NCBI GenBank assembly: GCA_016870995.1
Contig: VFZU01000017.1
Location: forward strand, 1-64,000
From: Acidobacteriota bacterium
Lineage (GTDB): Bacteria; Acidobacteriota; Terriglobia; Bryobacterales; Bryobacteraceae
Reading direction: 5' to 3'
DNA length: 64,000 bases
Made by a program: the position numbers and the translations under genes. The notes beneath the pieces were generated by a model. The model saw only the letters and a program-made list of their open reading frames with translations, had not been told where the DNA came from and did no database searches. Of this stretch, positions 25,641-35,913 are shown one piece after another (the stretch's first letter is position 1; every line of letters starts with the position of its first letter).

Positions 25641-26150
25641 TTACTTGCGTCCGACTTCCCATGCAAGGTGTTCAAGTTCAGGCCGAATTAATTTCTGCCA
25701 AGCAACTTCAACAGCATTGGTTGAGCCGGGCGTCGAAAACACAACTTTTCCCTTGTAGGTGCCGGCTGTTGCACGGCTCAGCATAGCTGCGGCCCCGACG
25801 GCGTCATAGCTGAACATCCGGAATAGCTCGCCAAATCCAGGAAGAGTTTTCTCAAGCTTTCGCGAGAGAACGTCAAATGTGGTGTCGCGCGGCGAGATCC
25901 CTGTTCCACCATTGAACAAAATCAAGCGGCAATCAGTCGCCGCGAATTCATCGAGAACAGCGGCAACTTGATCCGGTTCGTCCTTGATGATGCGGTATCC
26001 ATCCACGCGATGACCAAGTTCTGCGATTTCAGCCGAAAGGTATTTGCCGTTCAGATCGGTCTCTTCAGTGCGCGTATCGGATACAGTGACGATGCAAATG
26101 CCGATTCGCCCCAGATCCTTGGCTTTCTCTTTGTGCTCGGCAGTGCTCAT
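25641..26150 (-). CDS. moaB: Molybdenum cofactor biosynthesis protein MoaB/Mog family
   Basis: 169 residues of the molybdopterin-binding fold, which adenylylates molybdopterin in Mog-type enzymes. Motifs: [30 protein letters not shown] (the family signature) and [18 protein letters not shown]. It overlaps the stop of the upstream carboxypeptidase by four bases (ATGA). No other moa/moe genes are in the window, so the context says nothing about a molybdoenzyme partner. Confidence 0.92.
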   Translation of the reverse strand: MSTAEHKEKAKDLGRIGICIVTVSDTRTEETDLNGKYLSAEIAELGHRVDGYRIIKDEPDQVAAVLDEFAATDCRLILFNGGTGISPRDTTFDVLSRKLEKTLPGFGELFRMFSYDAVGAAAMLSRATAGTYKGKVVFSTPGSTNAVEVAWQKLIRPELEHLAWEVGRK

Positions 26151-27844
26151 GGCAGTTCAATTTCCTTTGAGATTTTGCCGGCCTTGAGGCTGTCATAGAC
26201 AAATTTCACCTTGCCGGGACGGGCTTCAATCAAGAACATCAGTGTGCGCGTGGAGACGCCGTCAATCCCACCGCTCACCATCAAACGTTCGGGCCGGTGC
26301 TGCTGCAACTCGACTCGATTCATGAATCGGTCCGTCACTGTGCCGCTGGCCAACACCTTTACGCCTTCGATCATTGCGAGGTCCTGCCGGTGGATCCGAT
26401 TTTGCGCGACGATTCCAGAAACGCTGGGAATCATGCGCTCATTGAGAATCGGAATGTGCAACCGGTAGAGGCCTTCTTTCACCTTGATCACCTCAGGAGT
26501 TTGCACGACGAGCTTGGGCAAGTGGAAGCCATGCAAGAGAACATACATGGCGTTACGGTGATACTCCTCAACGCTCAGAAATCCTTCGGGCGACCTGCCC
26601 GTGTCGTGCTTGTAACCGCCAATCTCGATTTCGCCGAACTGCGGATGATTAAACGGCTTCCAGTCGACGAACATACGACCCTGAGTGAGTTCGTCATTGA
26701 ACTTCATCACTTCGTCCTGAGAGACGTTCTTGTCGTTGTTGAAGTCTTGTTGGGGAGCGTTCAGTTCGATACCAACGCTGAAGGCCCCAACGCGGCCGTA
26801 GGTGTGATCGGCGGAGCTACCGTAGCTGTCTCCTAATACTGGAGCAACCCAGACATACTTGTAGCCGGGCAACATCAATTCGCCTTCCTTGCCGAGGAAG
26901 TCATGTACGCGGAGATCCACCTGCGGCATCGGACGCTGGCTTCTGGCACCAGGCATGCGCAGAATCAGCTTGCCGAAGTTGTGGTAACTCATCACAACAT
27001 TGACATTGAAGTGTGAGCCCATCCATTCGGCGATGTTCCGAGCTTCGGGGTATTGCAGTGGGTACTCGCTGGCCCCATTCTGGACATATCTGGGCTGAAA
27101 ACCATCCCCCCACACACGGTTGGGATCAACGTAGCCATACAAGTCTTCGTTCACTTGGCCGTCGCCGTCGTTGTCGCTTCCTTCAAAGCCAAGCATGATG
27201 TAGTTTCCAAGTTCATTGGGCCCAACCGGGATCAGCAGTCGCGGATCCTTGGGGTCAAGCTTGAAGTTGCCGCGGCCAAGCGGCACCTTCTTGCGCATCA
27301 TCGTGATTTCGCCGTCGCCGTTGAGATCGTCGTAGCCGTCCTCGTCGATGAGTCCATCGCGATCATCGTCGAGAGGTACAGGGAGCGTACGAGGGAAATT
27401 CGGATTGGACGGCTGCCTGAACCAACGCTCGCGGCTATCGATGTTCATCATCGGGATCAAATAGAGCGTGGCGCGATCCAAAAACTCAGTAACACGTGGC
27501 AGCTTGCCGTAATTCTTCAGCACGAAATTCACGATGTACATCGTGGTTTCGGTGCCCTGGATTTCGTTTGCGTGCGTCGAGCCGTCGACATAAACCGCAG
27601 GTTTACTGGAGGCCGCCCCAGTGGCGGGATTGGTGATGGTCATCAACCATGTGTCGCCTCCGGCACTGGTCTTTCCCAGACTTTCTACTTTGACCCAGCC
27701 AGGATAAGAACGCTCGTAGCCACGCATCAGCTCAAGCACTTTCGCGTTGGGATAGAGACGGTCCCAGGCCGGATCAGGCGGCGCGGGCTGCTGTGCGGCA
27801 AGCAAGCTTGCCGCCAGCAAACAAGAAATGAATTCTCGCATCAT
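26147..27844 (-). CDS. M14 zinc carboxypeptidase, secreted (paralogue 1)
   Basis: 565 residues with a signal peptide ([16 protein letters not shown]). Catalytic set: zinc HxxE in [12 protein letters not shown], substrate Asn-Arg in [10 protein letters not shown], third zinc ligand in [13 protein letters not shown], general base Glu in [12 protein letters not shown]. The catalytic domain is interrupted by acidic, calcium-binding-like loops ([40 protein letters not shown]). A C-terminal beta domain follows (from about 440). It is a close tandem copy of the next gene upstream, with start and stop codons overlapping on both sides. Confidence 0.92.
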   Translation of the reverse strand: MMREFISCLLAASLLAAQQPAPPDPAWDRLYPNAKVLELMRGYERSYPGWVKVESLGKTSAGGDTWLMTITNPATGAASSKPAVYVDGSTHANEIQGTETTMYIVNFVLKNYGKLPRVTEFLDRATLYLIPMMNIDSRERWFRQPSNPNFPRTLPVPLDDDRDGLIDEDGYDDLNGDGEITMMRKKVPLGRGNFKLDPKDPRLLIPVGPNELGNYIMLGFEGSDNDGDGQVNEDLYGYVDPNRVWGDGFQPRYVQNGASEYPLQYPEARNIAEWMGSHFNVNVVMSYHNFGKLILRMPGARSQRPMPQVDLRVHDFLGKEGELMLPGYKYVWVAPVLGDSYGSSADHTYGRVGAFSVGIELNAPQQDFNNDKNVSQDEVMKFNDELTQGRMFVDWKPFNHPQFGEIEIGGYKHDTGRSPEGFLSVEEYHRNAMYVLLHGFHLPKLVVQTPEVIKVKEGLYRLHIPILNERMIPSVSGIVAQNRIHRQDLAMIEGVKVLASGTVTDRFMNRVELQQHRPERLMVSGGIDGVSTRTLMFLIEARPGKVKFVYDSLKAGKISKEIELP

Positions 27845-29553
27845 GGAAGCGTGATAGTGCCGTTGATTTTGCCGGCTTTAACGCTGTCGTAGGTGAACGT
27901 CACCGTTCCCGGCCGAGCCTCCACAAGAAACATCAAAGTCTCGGTGGAATAGCCAGCGACGCCACCATTCACAACGAGACGTTCCGGGCGGTGCTCCTGC
28001 ATCTGCACCTTGTTCAGGAATGGATCCTGTACAATCCCGCTGGCGATGACTTTTCCACCGGAAATCGTCGCTATGTCCTGGCGATGAAGCTTATGCTGCG
28101 CCACGATTGAGGCCGTGGTCGGAATCATGCGCTCGTTGAGAACTGGCACGTGAATGCGATAAAGCCCATCCTTCACCTTCACAACTTCAGGCGTCTGCAT
28201 CTTGAGCATCGGCAGATGGTGACCATTCAGCAGGATGAACATCGCGTTGCGATGGCATTCTTCTACATTGAGAAAGCCTTCCGGCGAACGATTGGTGTCG
28301 TGCTTATAGCCGCCAACTTCGATGTCGCCGTACTGCGGATGCTTGTACGCCTTCCAGGGCACAAACATTCGCCCCTGAGTGAGCTCGTCGTTGAACTTCA
28401 TCTGCTCTTCCTGCGAGACGTTCTTGTCGTTGTTGAAGTCCTGCTGGGTTCCGTTGAGTTCAACGACAAAGCTAATTGCACCGTGACGACCATAGGTATG
28501 ATCCGTCGTGTCGCCGTAGCTGTCGTAGAGCAGTTGCCAACTGCTTCCGTAACGATAGCCAGGAAGAATCTTTTCCCCTTCCTTGCCCAAAAAATCGTGA
28601 ACACGAAGATCAGCCGGGCCCATTGCGCGTTGTGGCTTGGCGCCGGGCCCACGCAAAATGTAGCGACCGAAATTATGGAAGCTCAGAACAGCATTAATGT
28701 TCGTGCGGCCGCGAAACCATTGAGCGATGTTGCGCTGTTCGGGATACTGCAGCGGATATTCACTCGAGCCGGATTGCACATAGCGCGGCATCCAGCCTTC
28801 GCCCCAGGCGCGATTGGGATCGATGTAGCCATAAGTGTCTTCATTGACCTGACCGTCGCCATCGTTGTCGATGCCTTCGGTGCCGAGCATGATGTACTCG
28901 CCCAGTTCATTGGCTTGCACAGGAACCATCAGTCGTGGATCCTTCGGATCGAGCTTGAAGCGGCCCTGACCGAGCGGCACCTTCTTGCGCATCATAGTGA
29001 TTTCGCCGTCGCCATCGAGATCGTCGAAACCGTCCTCGTCTTTAAAGCCGTCGCGATCGTCATCGATCGATACGGGCAAAGTGCGAGGGAAGTTCGGTGT
29101 GGCTGGCTGCGTGAACCAACGCTCGCGGCTGTCGATGTTCATCATTGGAACGACATAGAGTGTGGCCCGGTCAAGAAATTCAGTCACCCGAGGCAACTTG
29201 CCGTAATTTTTGAGCACGAAGTTGATGGTGTACATCGTGACTTCCGTACCCTGAATTTCATTGGCATGCGTTGCGCCGTCGATGTATAAGGCAGGCTTGG
29301 TACCAGGAGCACCAGTCTTGGGATTGGTGATCGTCATCAACCAGGTGTCGCCGCCGGCGCTGGTCTTACCGAGGCTTTCGAGCTTCACCCAGTCCGGATA
29401 GGCCTTGGCGTAGCCACGCATCATCTCAAGAATCTGAGCGTTCGGATACAGGCGGTCCCAGTTGGGATCGGGAGCGGGAGACTTAGGCGTTAATGGGGCG
29501 GTTTGCGCCATCAGCGTTCCCGCCAGAATCAGTGAGAGATAAGTGCGAATCAT
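27841..29553 (-). CDS. M14 zinc carboxypeptidase, secreted (paralogue 2)
   Basis: 570 residues, the same architecture as paralogue 1: signal peptide (YLSLILAGTLMAQ), HxxE in [32 protein letters not shown], and VELNGTQQDF with the general base. The acidic loops ([40 protein letters not shown]) are conserved. It is probably a periplasmic or surface peptidase for peptides or cell-wall fragments. Start and stop overlap its neighbours by one and four bases. Confidence 0.92.
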   Translation of the reverse strand: MIRTYLSLILAGTLMAQTAPLTPKSPAPDPNWDRLYPNAQILEMMRGYAKAYPDWVKLESLGKTSAGGDTWLMTITNPKTGAPGTKPALYIDGATHANEIQGTEVTMYTINFVLKNYGKLPRVTEFLDRATLYVVPMMNIDSRERWFTQPATPNFPRTLPVSIDDDRDGFKDEDGFDDLDGDGEITMMRKKVPLGQGRFKLDPKDPRLMVPVQANELGEYIMLGTEGIDNDGDGQVNEDTYGYIDPNRAWGEGWMPRYVQSGSSEYPLQYPEQRNIAQWFRGRTNINAVLSFHNFGRYILRGPGAKPQRAMGPADLRVHDFLGKEGEKILPGYRYGSSWQLLYDSYGDTTDHTYGRHGAISFVVELNGTQQDFNNDKNVSQEEQMKFNDELTQGRMFVPWKAYKHPQYGDIEVGGYKHDTNRSPEGFLNVEECHRNAMFILLNGHHLPMLKMQTPEVVKVKDGLYRIHVPVLNERMIPTTASIVAQHKLHRQDIATISGGKVIASGIVQDPFLNKVQMQEHRPERLVVNGGVAGYSTETLMFLVEARPGTVTFTYDSVKAGKINGTITLP

Positions 29554-31658
29554 TACTGGAGAACCACCTCTCGGCGATCTTCACCCGCGTTGGGGGTAAG
29601 GATGCTAACTGTTACCTTCGCGCCAGAATCGGCGCTGATCAACCAGGTTGCTTTCACAGTGCCACCAGTACCGGTGATGCGTTCGCTGCTGACACGGTTG
29701 TTGCCCTGTACGAGCTTCGCGCCACTCGGCAAAGTCACCGTGAGCCTCGCAGGCAGGAAGCTACGCGTGCGTACCTGAAGCCGCGTCGCTGTCGGCAGAA
29801 AGCCATTGTTGGCGGCCGTAGCGCTCACTTCAAAAACGCCAGAACCAAGAGACTTGACTTGGACATCCGTGATGGCGACTTCCGCCAGCTTGCCAGCCAT
29901 AAACAGAATGGCATCGGCATGCGCATCAACAGCTTTCTTAAGCTCCGCTTCGTTGGGAGTTATAGCGAGGAAAGGATCCACACCACCAACTTCTGCCTTC
30001 GTTCCATCCGGAAGCGTCACCGGGGTCCAATTGACGAAACCATCCTTGGCGGAGGCATCCACGTAAGCGATGGTGTCTTCGTCCGGAGTGGTCGGGCCAC
30101 TTGAAGCAGCGCCTCCAGCGGCGGGGCGAGCAGCCTGTGCACCACCTTGCGATCGAATCATGCCAGCCATCTGGGCTGGCGTCATCCGTCCACTGGCAAC
30201 ACCCTGCTTGATCATCTGAGCGGTTGCCATCGCAGGAGCATTGATGCTCTTGAGAAAATCACCGAGCTTGGCGTCATCGAGAGCCCCAACTTCAGCGGCC
30301 GTCATCTTTTCGAATTTATCGAGGGTCAGAGCGTCGGCGGCGGTATTCGCAGCCGGCTTGGGGGCGGCCTTCTTGGGGATGCCCCACACATCAAGCTCAA
30401 TGGCCATGGCGCTGTATTGGTAATAAAGCCAGTTTTGCAATCCACCCGGGGCGCTTTGGCCGCCAGCGCGCTTCGTGTCAAGACCAGCCTTTTCGAGAAT
30501 CTTCTTGTATTCGTCGCCAAAGCTCTGATAGAACTTCAGGTCTTCGGCATCAGGAGCAGTGGCAGGACCACCGCCAAGGAACTGGGCCAGCGCCTCCTTG
30601 GTCAAACCTCCCTGCGCCCGAGCCAGCGGGCTGTCTTTCAGCAGCTCATAAACTTCGTCGATCGTATATTCCTTGTTAGCCTCAAGCCCTGTCGCGCTTG
30701 CCAAATTGCGGGGTAGCGTCACTTTGATGCTGCCCACGTCACCCCCACGGCCGCCGGCACCGCGTGGCATCTCAAGCAAGTTGTTCGCGGGGCCAAAGAC
30801 AACGGCCATTGCCACATTCCGATGGGTAATCAGAAAGTCCATGATGGCCTTGCTCTCGGGCTGCGCGCTCGGCCAGGGGCCAGACTCAGGGTCAGCATCG
30901 TTCCAGGCGTGCGCAAAATTGCGATCCGGCCGATATCCACCGGGGCCATCTTCGTTGAACTGTCCATCCTTGTCGTCGTCGAAACCTTCGGGCATCATCT
31001 TGAACTTGCCCTTTTCTCCCTTGAGCGGATCGGCGCGGCGCATGAGGCGGGCGTCCTTTTCGTCCACGATCCATTCCCCGGCCGGATCCTCCATCCGCAT
31101 CACGGTGATCTTGCCGTCGTTGTTCAGGTCGTTGTAGCCATCCTCGCCAATCAGTCCGTCCAAATCGCGATCCAGCTGGCCAACATTGAGGCTGCGGCGG
31201 TACTTGGGGCCTTGGAACAATCCATCGTGCGCATCCGGATTCAACATCGGAGCAACGTAGAACGTGCGCGTCTCAAGCAATTGCTTGACAGCGGCGTCAT
31301 TGCGCTTTGCGGCAAGCTTTTCGACAAAAGCCACAGCCGCTTGGGTGCCAGCATTGTGGAAGCCGACCAGGTTCGCACCGATAAAGACAGCGGGCCGCTG
31401 CTCGGGCTTTACTTTGCCCGGAGCAGCAATGGCGAGCAAGTGCAGCTTCTTGCCGCCAGCCGAGTTTCCGATCGAGACTAACTGAATCCAGCTTGAGTTC
31501 TGCCGGGCCAACTCCGCGAGGCGCTTTTCGCCGTCGGCGAAGTTCACATAGCCGGGCACACTCTGCGCACTAGCCAGTGATGCCAGTGCGAGCGCAGCGC
31601 AGGCGCAGACAAATCGATGACGCAAGGGAAAATCCCCCTCTCCGAATAAATGAAACAT
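29553..31658 (-). CDS. M14-like protein with lost zinc ligands (paralogue 3)
   Basis: First gene of the M14 operon. Start at ATG 31658 (MFHLFGEGDFPLRH) or, with a better ribosome site (GAGGGGGA), at TTG 31625; the signal peptide is VCACAALALASLASAQS. The M14 fold is recognisable (VFIGANLVGFHNAGTQ, APMLNPDAHDG, MAIELDVWG), with the same acidic loops (DRDLDGLIGEDGYNDLNNDG). The HxxE glutamate is missing (FHNAG) and the third zinc His is replaced (VFGPANNLLEM). A 150-residue insert (from about 380) rich in Ala/Gly precedes the end. Probably a non-catalytic partner of the two active paralogues. Confidence 0.8.
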   Translation of the reverse strand: MFHLFGEGDFPLRHRFVCACAALALASLASAQSVPGYVNFADGEKRLAELARQNSSWIQLVSIGNSAGGKKLHLLAIAAPGKVKPEQRPAVFIGANLVGFHNAGTQAAVAFVEKLAAKRNDAAVKQLLETRTFYVAPMLNPDAHDGLFQGPKYRRSLNVGQLDRDLDGLIGEDGYNDLNNDGKITVMRMEDPAGEWIVDEKDARLMRRADPLKGEKGKFKMMPEGFDDDKDGQFNEDGPGGYRPDRNFAHAWNDADPESGPWPSAQPESKAIMDFLITHRNVAMAVVFGPANNLLEMPRGAGGRGGDVGSIKVTLPRNLASATGLEANKEYTIDEVYELLKDSPLARAQGGLTKEALAQFLGGGPATAPDAEDLKFYQSFGDEYKKILEKAGLDTKRAGGQSAPGGLQNWLYYQYSAMAIELDVWGIPKKAAPKPAANTAADALTLDKFEKMTAAEVGALDDAKLGDFLKSINAPAMATAQMIKQGVASGRMTPAQMAGMIRSQGGAQAARPAAGGAASSGPTTPDEDTIAYVDASAKDGFVNWTPVTLPDGTKAEVGGVDPFLAITPNEAELKKAVDAHADAILFMAGKLAEVAITDVQVKSLGSGVFEVSATAANNGFLPTATRLQVRTRSFLPARLTVTLPSGAKLVQGNNRVSSERITGTGGTVKATWLISADSGAKVTVSILTPNAGEDRREVVLQ

Positions 31659-31795
31659 TTCTGAAATCAACGAGTGAAATCTCAGTATAGGAGATGCCAG
31701 CCCGGATAGCCCCGGCGCAGGCCCCTTCGTCACATCATTCGGTCGAGAGGCATAGCAAAAACGCAAATTCTCCGTATAGCAGTCAGGCGAACGAA

Positions 31796-32650
31796 ATGAA
31801 ACTGACCACCATGCTGATCTCGATGCTTTGCTTGACGATTGCGTTGCAGGCACAACTTGAGCCAGGCCATCAACGGAATATTGGAATTCCAATCTCGGGG
31901 GCCATTGTGTCTGGCGCCGACTTCCTTGAGTTGGGCATGTTGAAGGTCCAGGTCGTTGATATAGGGAGTCGCCGCATCTTGTCGGAAAGTCAGGTGGGCG
32001 TTAAAGGTTCATTTCAGTTGGCAGCTGTACCAACGGGATTCTACGAACTGCGTGTCATCGGGCAGGCAGGTGACGTGCGCCACTCGCAAGGATTTCAATC
32101 TGCCTCGATTGGCTTCCTGCAGATTGCCCTCAGTACTCGCCCCCGACAGGGCACGCAGAATTCGATTTCGGCAATTCGATTGATGCATCAAACTCCGAAG
32201 GCAGCAACTCGGGAGTTGGAATCGGCAACGAAAGCCCTCCGAAAAGGCAACCGACTGAAGGCAATCGAGCATCTTGAAAAAGCGGCGGCAATTGACGCAG
32301 AAAACTTCGAAGTCACCAGCAATCTTGGAGCGCTCTACCTGCAGGAACGGGAGCCATACAAAGCAAGTGAGTGGCTCATGAAAGCGCACCGCATCGATCC
32401 TGTCGATTCCGTGAACAATGTCAATCTATCCGCCTACTTTGCCAACGAAGGACAGTTCGACAAAGCCGAAGAGCATGCGCTGAACGGTCTGAAGCAAGAT
32501 CCGAACTCCGTTCGCGGTCGCTACATGCTGGCTGTGGCGTTAGTCCGACAGGGCAAGAATGTGGATCTTGCGAAAACGCGCCTGGCTGAAATCGAGAATC
32601 AGTTTCCGCCCGCGAGGAACCTACTGCATTCCATGATGCCGCGCGAGTGA
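31796..32650 (+). CDS. Secreted TPR-repeat protein
   Basis: Start chosen at 31796 (MKLTTMLISMLCLTIALQAQ, signal peptide). A beta-sandwich-like segment with carboxypeptidase-regulatory character (VKGSFQLAAVPTGFYELRVIG) covers residues 40-120. Three or four TPR units follow (KGNRLKAIEHLEKAAAIDAE, YKASEWLMKAHRIDP, FDKAEEHALNGLKQDPNS). Such proteins act as periplasmic assembly scaffolds. It is followed after 15 bases by the LssY/barrel gene, so the two may work together. Confidence 0.75.
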   Translation: MKLTTMLISMLCLTIALQAQLEPGHQRNIGIPISGAIVSGADFLELGMLKVQVVDIGSRRILSESQVGVKGSFQLAAVPTGFYELRVIGQAGDVRHSQGFQSASIGFLQIALSTRPRQGTQNSISAIRLMHQTPKAATRELESATKALRKGNRLKAIEHLEKAAAIDAENFEVTSNLGALYLQEREPYKASEWLMKAHRIDPVDSVNNVNLSAYFANEGQFDKAEEHALNGLKQDPNSVRGRYMLAVALVRQGKNVDLAKTRLAEIENQFPPARNLLHSMMPRE

Positions 32651-32665
32651 TATAGTCTCGGTTCG

Positions 32666-34990
32666 GTGACACGACGGGGACAAAGCTGGATTGCGACAGT
32701 CTGCTGGTCAATTCTGACGGCATCCCAAGGCTACGCCCTGGAACTCCCAGCCGGGACTAAGCTGGAAATTCGGCTGAAACACGGTCTCTATTCCACAAAT
32801 GCCATCAAGGGGCAGCGCGTTGAAGCGATTGTCGTAGCGCCCGTCGCCGTGAATGGGCACGTGGCAATTCCAATTGGCAGCGTCTTGTCAGGCACGATCA
32901 CTCATGCTACGAAGGTAGGGGTTGGAATTGTTCATGAACGTGCGAGCATCGGGCTGGCATTTGATCGACTACACTTACCGGACTCCAAAGAAGTCTTTGT
33001 GCAAGCCCGGCTGTTTGGAATCGAAAACGCTCGGGAAGCTTTGGATGTTCGTGGGCGAATTAAAGGGATCCGATCGACGAATACGCCTGGCTACAGGGCT
33101 GCCGGTGTACTGACAGGGCTGGCCGCCGTCGACCCAATCGCATTGCTATTCTCCACGGCCGCCTTCAGTTCAACACTGCGATTCAGCGACCCGGAGATTC
33201 GGTGGGCCCCTGGCGCGGAATTAATCGTGGAACTGCTGGCAGCGATCAAGGTCGATCCACAACCTCAGGCTAGACTCGATGCTGTCGCACGCGATGGCTC
33301 CGAACGAAGAGAACTCCTCACATTGGTCAGGAAACTGCCCTACCGGACTGCGAAAGTTTCCGACGGTAAGCCATCAGACATCACAAACCTCCTGCTGATT
33401 GGCAAACCCGAATCAATTGCCAGAGCATTTGCAGCAGCAGGCTGGGTGGAATCACACACCTCAAACGCCGGGACAAAATATCAATCGCTCAGAGCGTTTG
33501 CCGAAACACAACCCTATCAAGAAGCCCCGATGTCGGCACTGGATCTAGCTGGCGAACCTGCTGTACTGACACTTTCGAAAACTCTCAATACTTTTACGCG
33601 GCGTCACCACCTGAGGCTTTATGCCTGGAATGAAAGCTGGGATGGTCTTGCGATCTTTCAGGCTTCAGCCACGCATGACACTGACATCGTCATGTCCCTG
33701 AAGCAAAGGACGATCACGCATGAGATCGACAGCAACATCGACGAAGAGCGCTCCAAGGTGATTAACGATCTGGCATTCACTGGCTGCATCGATAGCTCGG
33801 AGTGGGTGGAGCGTCCGTGGATCAGCCAGTTTCTTCAAAATGGAAGCGGTCAAAAGATTGAAACCGACCGATCCATCGCGGTGTTGAAGTTCAACGAATG
33901 CAAAGCTCCATATGACGGTGGCGTGGATCGCGGCACAACACTTCCTGGCCGTGGCAGCCTCCTTGAGCGAGGGGTCCGCCACGCTGTTCTGAGGTTCCGA
34001 AATGATGTCGTCCGAGGCAACCTGATTTGGCAGAGCACTTCCTGGGCCTATCGCTTCAGTCGAATGCTGCGAAAACCAAAGGTTGCTGAGCCGGAAGTAT
34101 ATGCGCGGCAAGCAATGCTGGCCTCTTCTTTGCCTGCCAATTCAGAATCAAACGATAGAGAAGACGGAAGCAGCCTGATCGCGCCCGTAACGTCCCGGCC
34201 CTCTATCTCTCGAAGAACAGAAAGCCTCGGCGGTGCGGAGGACTGGGGAACACCAACGGTCGAGCTCGGCTTTAGCTTCGGCACTTCCTTGGTTTGCCAA
34301 TCTACGACCGGTGAGGAAGCTTGGATCTTCAGACGGCAGCAAGGAACTATGCGTTCCGCCCTGATGGCCGGCAATAGGATTGAGAAGGGTTGGGCAGTAG
34401 GCGGAACAGTCACCGTACATGCTTCTCCCTTGCTCTCGCACGAACTTGGATTTCACTATCTTCGCGGTACTTTTGAAATCGGCCTCAAGCGATTCAATAC
34501 GAATTCTCCCCAGGACATTCCTGGGCTGGTTGAACAGAAAACAGGATTGCTAACACGCCAGTTCAGCTATACAACCCTGCTTCACCTGCGGCGCACGGAG
34601 TCCCGCCTTAGGCCCTATCTTGCCGCAGGCCCAGCCTTGCAACTCGTACACCTTACGCAAGCACCATTTCGTGACAGCAGGGGAATCTTCCGGCTTGGAC
34701 TGCGTAACGTTGGCATGTTCCGTTCGGCTTACAACTTCGCAAATGCTCCACCGCTGGACGGAGGAGGAATATTTCAGGGCGCAATGCAGTTTGGTGGCGG
34801 CCTGAAGTTCCGTTACCGCAAGTGCTGGATCCTGCGGGTTGACTACCGCAACACTGTCAGCAAGCGACCGGATCTTCTCCGAAAGTCTCTGGCGACGGTC
34901 GTGGAAGATCTTACCCCCAATCCTCAGGTCCGAACCAACGCCTGGTTCGCGCAACAACGCCTTACTTTTGGTGCGTCATTTACGTTCTAG
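32666..34990 (+). CDS. LssY_C-domain protein with C-terminal outer-membrane barrel-like region
   Basis: 774 residues with a GTG start and signal peptide (WIATVCWSILTASQGYA). Residues 25-120 resemble a small beta domain seen in conjugation and pilus proteins (LPAGTKLEIRLKHGLYSTNA, GSVLSGTITHA). Residues 210-420 match the LssY C-terminal domain (VSDGKPSDITNLLLIG, FAAAGWVESH, HHLRLYAWNE, ITHEIDSNIDEERSKVINDL). The last 220 residues look like a beta-barrel ending in an aromatic residue (LTFGASFTF). LssY_C is a domain of unknown function. The fusion suggests a surface or outer-membrane location. Confidence 0.7.
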   Translation: MTRRGQSWIATVCWSILTASQGYALELPAGTKLEIRLKHGLYSTNAIKGQRVEAIVVAPVAVNGHVAIPIGSVLSGTITHATKVGVGIVHERASIGLAFDRLHLPDSKEVFVQARLFGIENAREALDVRGRIKGIRSTNTPGYRAAGVLTGLAAVDPIALLFSTAAFSSTLRFSDPEIRWAPGAELIVELLAAIKVDPQPQARLDAVARDGSERRELLTLVRKLPYRTAKVSDGKPSDITNLLLIGKPESIARAFAAAGWVESHTSNAGTKYQSLRAFAETQPYQEAPMSALDLAGEPAVLTLSKTLNTFTRRHHLRLYAWNESWDGLAIFQASATHDTDIVMSLKQRTITHEIDSNIDEERSKVINDLAFTGCIDSSEWVERPWISQFLQNGSGQKIETDRSIAVLKFNECKAPYDGGVDRGTTLPGRGSLLERGVRHAVLRFRNDVVRGNLIWQSTSWAYRFSRMLRKPKVAEPEVYARQAMLASSLPANSESNDREDGSSLIAPVTSRPSISRRTESLGGAEDWGTPTVELGFSFGTSLVCQSTTGEEAWIFRRQQGTMRSALMAGNRIEKGWAVGGTVTVHASPLLSHELGFHYLRGTFEIGLKRFNTNSPQDIPGLVEQKTGLLTRQFSYTTLLHLRRTESRLRPYLAAGPALQLVHLTQAPFRDSRGIFRLGLRNVGMFRSAYNFANAPPLDGGGIFQGAMQFGGGLKFRYRKCWILRVDYRNTVSKRPDLLRKSLATVVEDLTPNPQVRTNAWFAQQRLTFGASFTF

Positions 34991-35913
34991 AATGCGCCGC
35001 CTACATCGAAGGCCTTTGTGACCGTAACGTCGACCGTATAGCTGCCCAGATTGTTCTGCCAGTGGCCGTTATCGTTGATCGCCAGATGCAGCCGTCCCTT
35101 GCCTGGGGAATTCGCAGCAGAAGAAACTCCGATAAACTTCTTTTCCCCAGTTGCAGAAATCCTTCCCAACAAGGCTCCAAAAGGATGGCCGTCGACGAGA
35201 TTCGTTTTGTAGTTGCCCGCCGGCTTTGTCAGTCCGTTGGGGCCCGTCGCCCAATCGTCCTGCTTCCAGCTCAATCGCGTGAATCCTCTCGCCTGGATGT
35301 TCCAGCTCGATTCCTGCCCGAGATAGAGACCCGTATCCAGATACTCGATTTGCGTCGAATGACGAAGGGAGTGCACATCCAGCTTTCGTGTAATCGACTT
35401 GCGCTCGACAGCAAACAAGCGGATTTTGTCCCAGGCAATCGATTCGGCACCAACCACGATGGAGCCATCCGGCCACGATCCACGGCGCGGCGCTTCATTG
35501 GCGAGCCGGATCAGGCTGGCGGCGCGGTCCGGCTGGTCAGCGATCGAAGGCACCAGCCGATTAAACAGGTTGTACAGCGGCTTGGGCTCATGCTGATCCG
35601 TGTCCCGGATCACCTCAAGCAATGGCGTCAAAACGGGCAATCCAATATAAGTGAGATTCTCTACGGCAAGATCACGAGCCTTGCGATCCTTCGCCGCGAT
35701 CGCCGCAAGTCCGGTCGAGATTGCTGCTGACTCCGTCGCCGATGCAGGTGCGCCATTATGCAGCGAAAGGATCTGAGCCAAAGCATACGGGCCTGCCTTG
35801 GTGGCCTTGGTGGGGCCACCAATCCACTTGCCGTCGACGGTAAGCAGCAGGACGTTCTGCGCTGCGGGCAGGGCGGCGAGAGAAAGGATGGTAGCTAAAA
35901 GCAGCTTTTTCAT
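34987..35913 (-). CDS. Secreted protein with PA-IL/LecA-like carbohydrate-binding C-terminus
   Basis: 308 residues with a signal peptide (MKKLLLATILSLAALPAAQ). Residues 30-150 are helical repeats (LAVENLTYIGLPVLTPLLEVI). The C-terminal 110 residues have the pattern of the galactose-binding PA-IL lectin fold found beside sulfatases and glycoside hydrolases (GHPFGALLGRIS, KKFIGVSSAANSPGKGRLHL, AINDNGHWQNNLGSYTVDV). Last gene of the sulfatase operon; its ATG overlaps the stop of the sulfatase before it. A role in binding the sulfated glycan is inferred. Confidence 0.65.
   Translation of the reverse strand: MKKLLLATILSLAALPAAQNVLLLTVDGKWIGGPTKATKAGPYALAQILSLHNGAPASATESAAISTGLAAIAAKDRKARDLAVENLTYIGLPVLTPLLEVIRDTDQHEPKPLYNLFNRLVPSIADQPDRAASLIRLANEAPRRGSWPDGSIVVGAESIAWDKIRLFAVERKSITRKLDVHSLRHSTQIEYLDTGLYLGQESSWNIQARGFTRLSWKQDDWATGPNGLTKPAGNYKTNLVDGHPFGALLGRISATGEKKFIGVSSAANSPGKGRLHLAINDNGHWQNNLGSYTVDVTVTKAFDVGGAF

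Noticed and set aside
28150-29289. 379-residue plus-strand ORF opposite an M14 gene, and similar long antisense ORFs elsewhere
   Set aside because: It mirrors the codon pattern of a clear carboxypeptidase gene, has no family motif and no ribosome site.
26147-29553. Long nucleotide repeat between the two M14 genes as a mobile or structural repeat
   Set aside because: It is protein-level paralogy from tandem duplication, with conserved gene boundaries.
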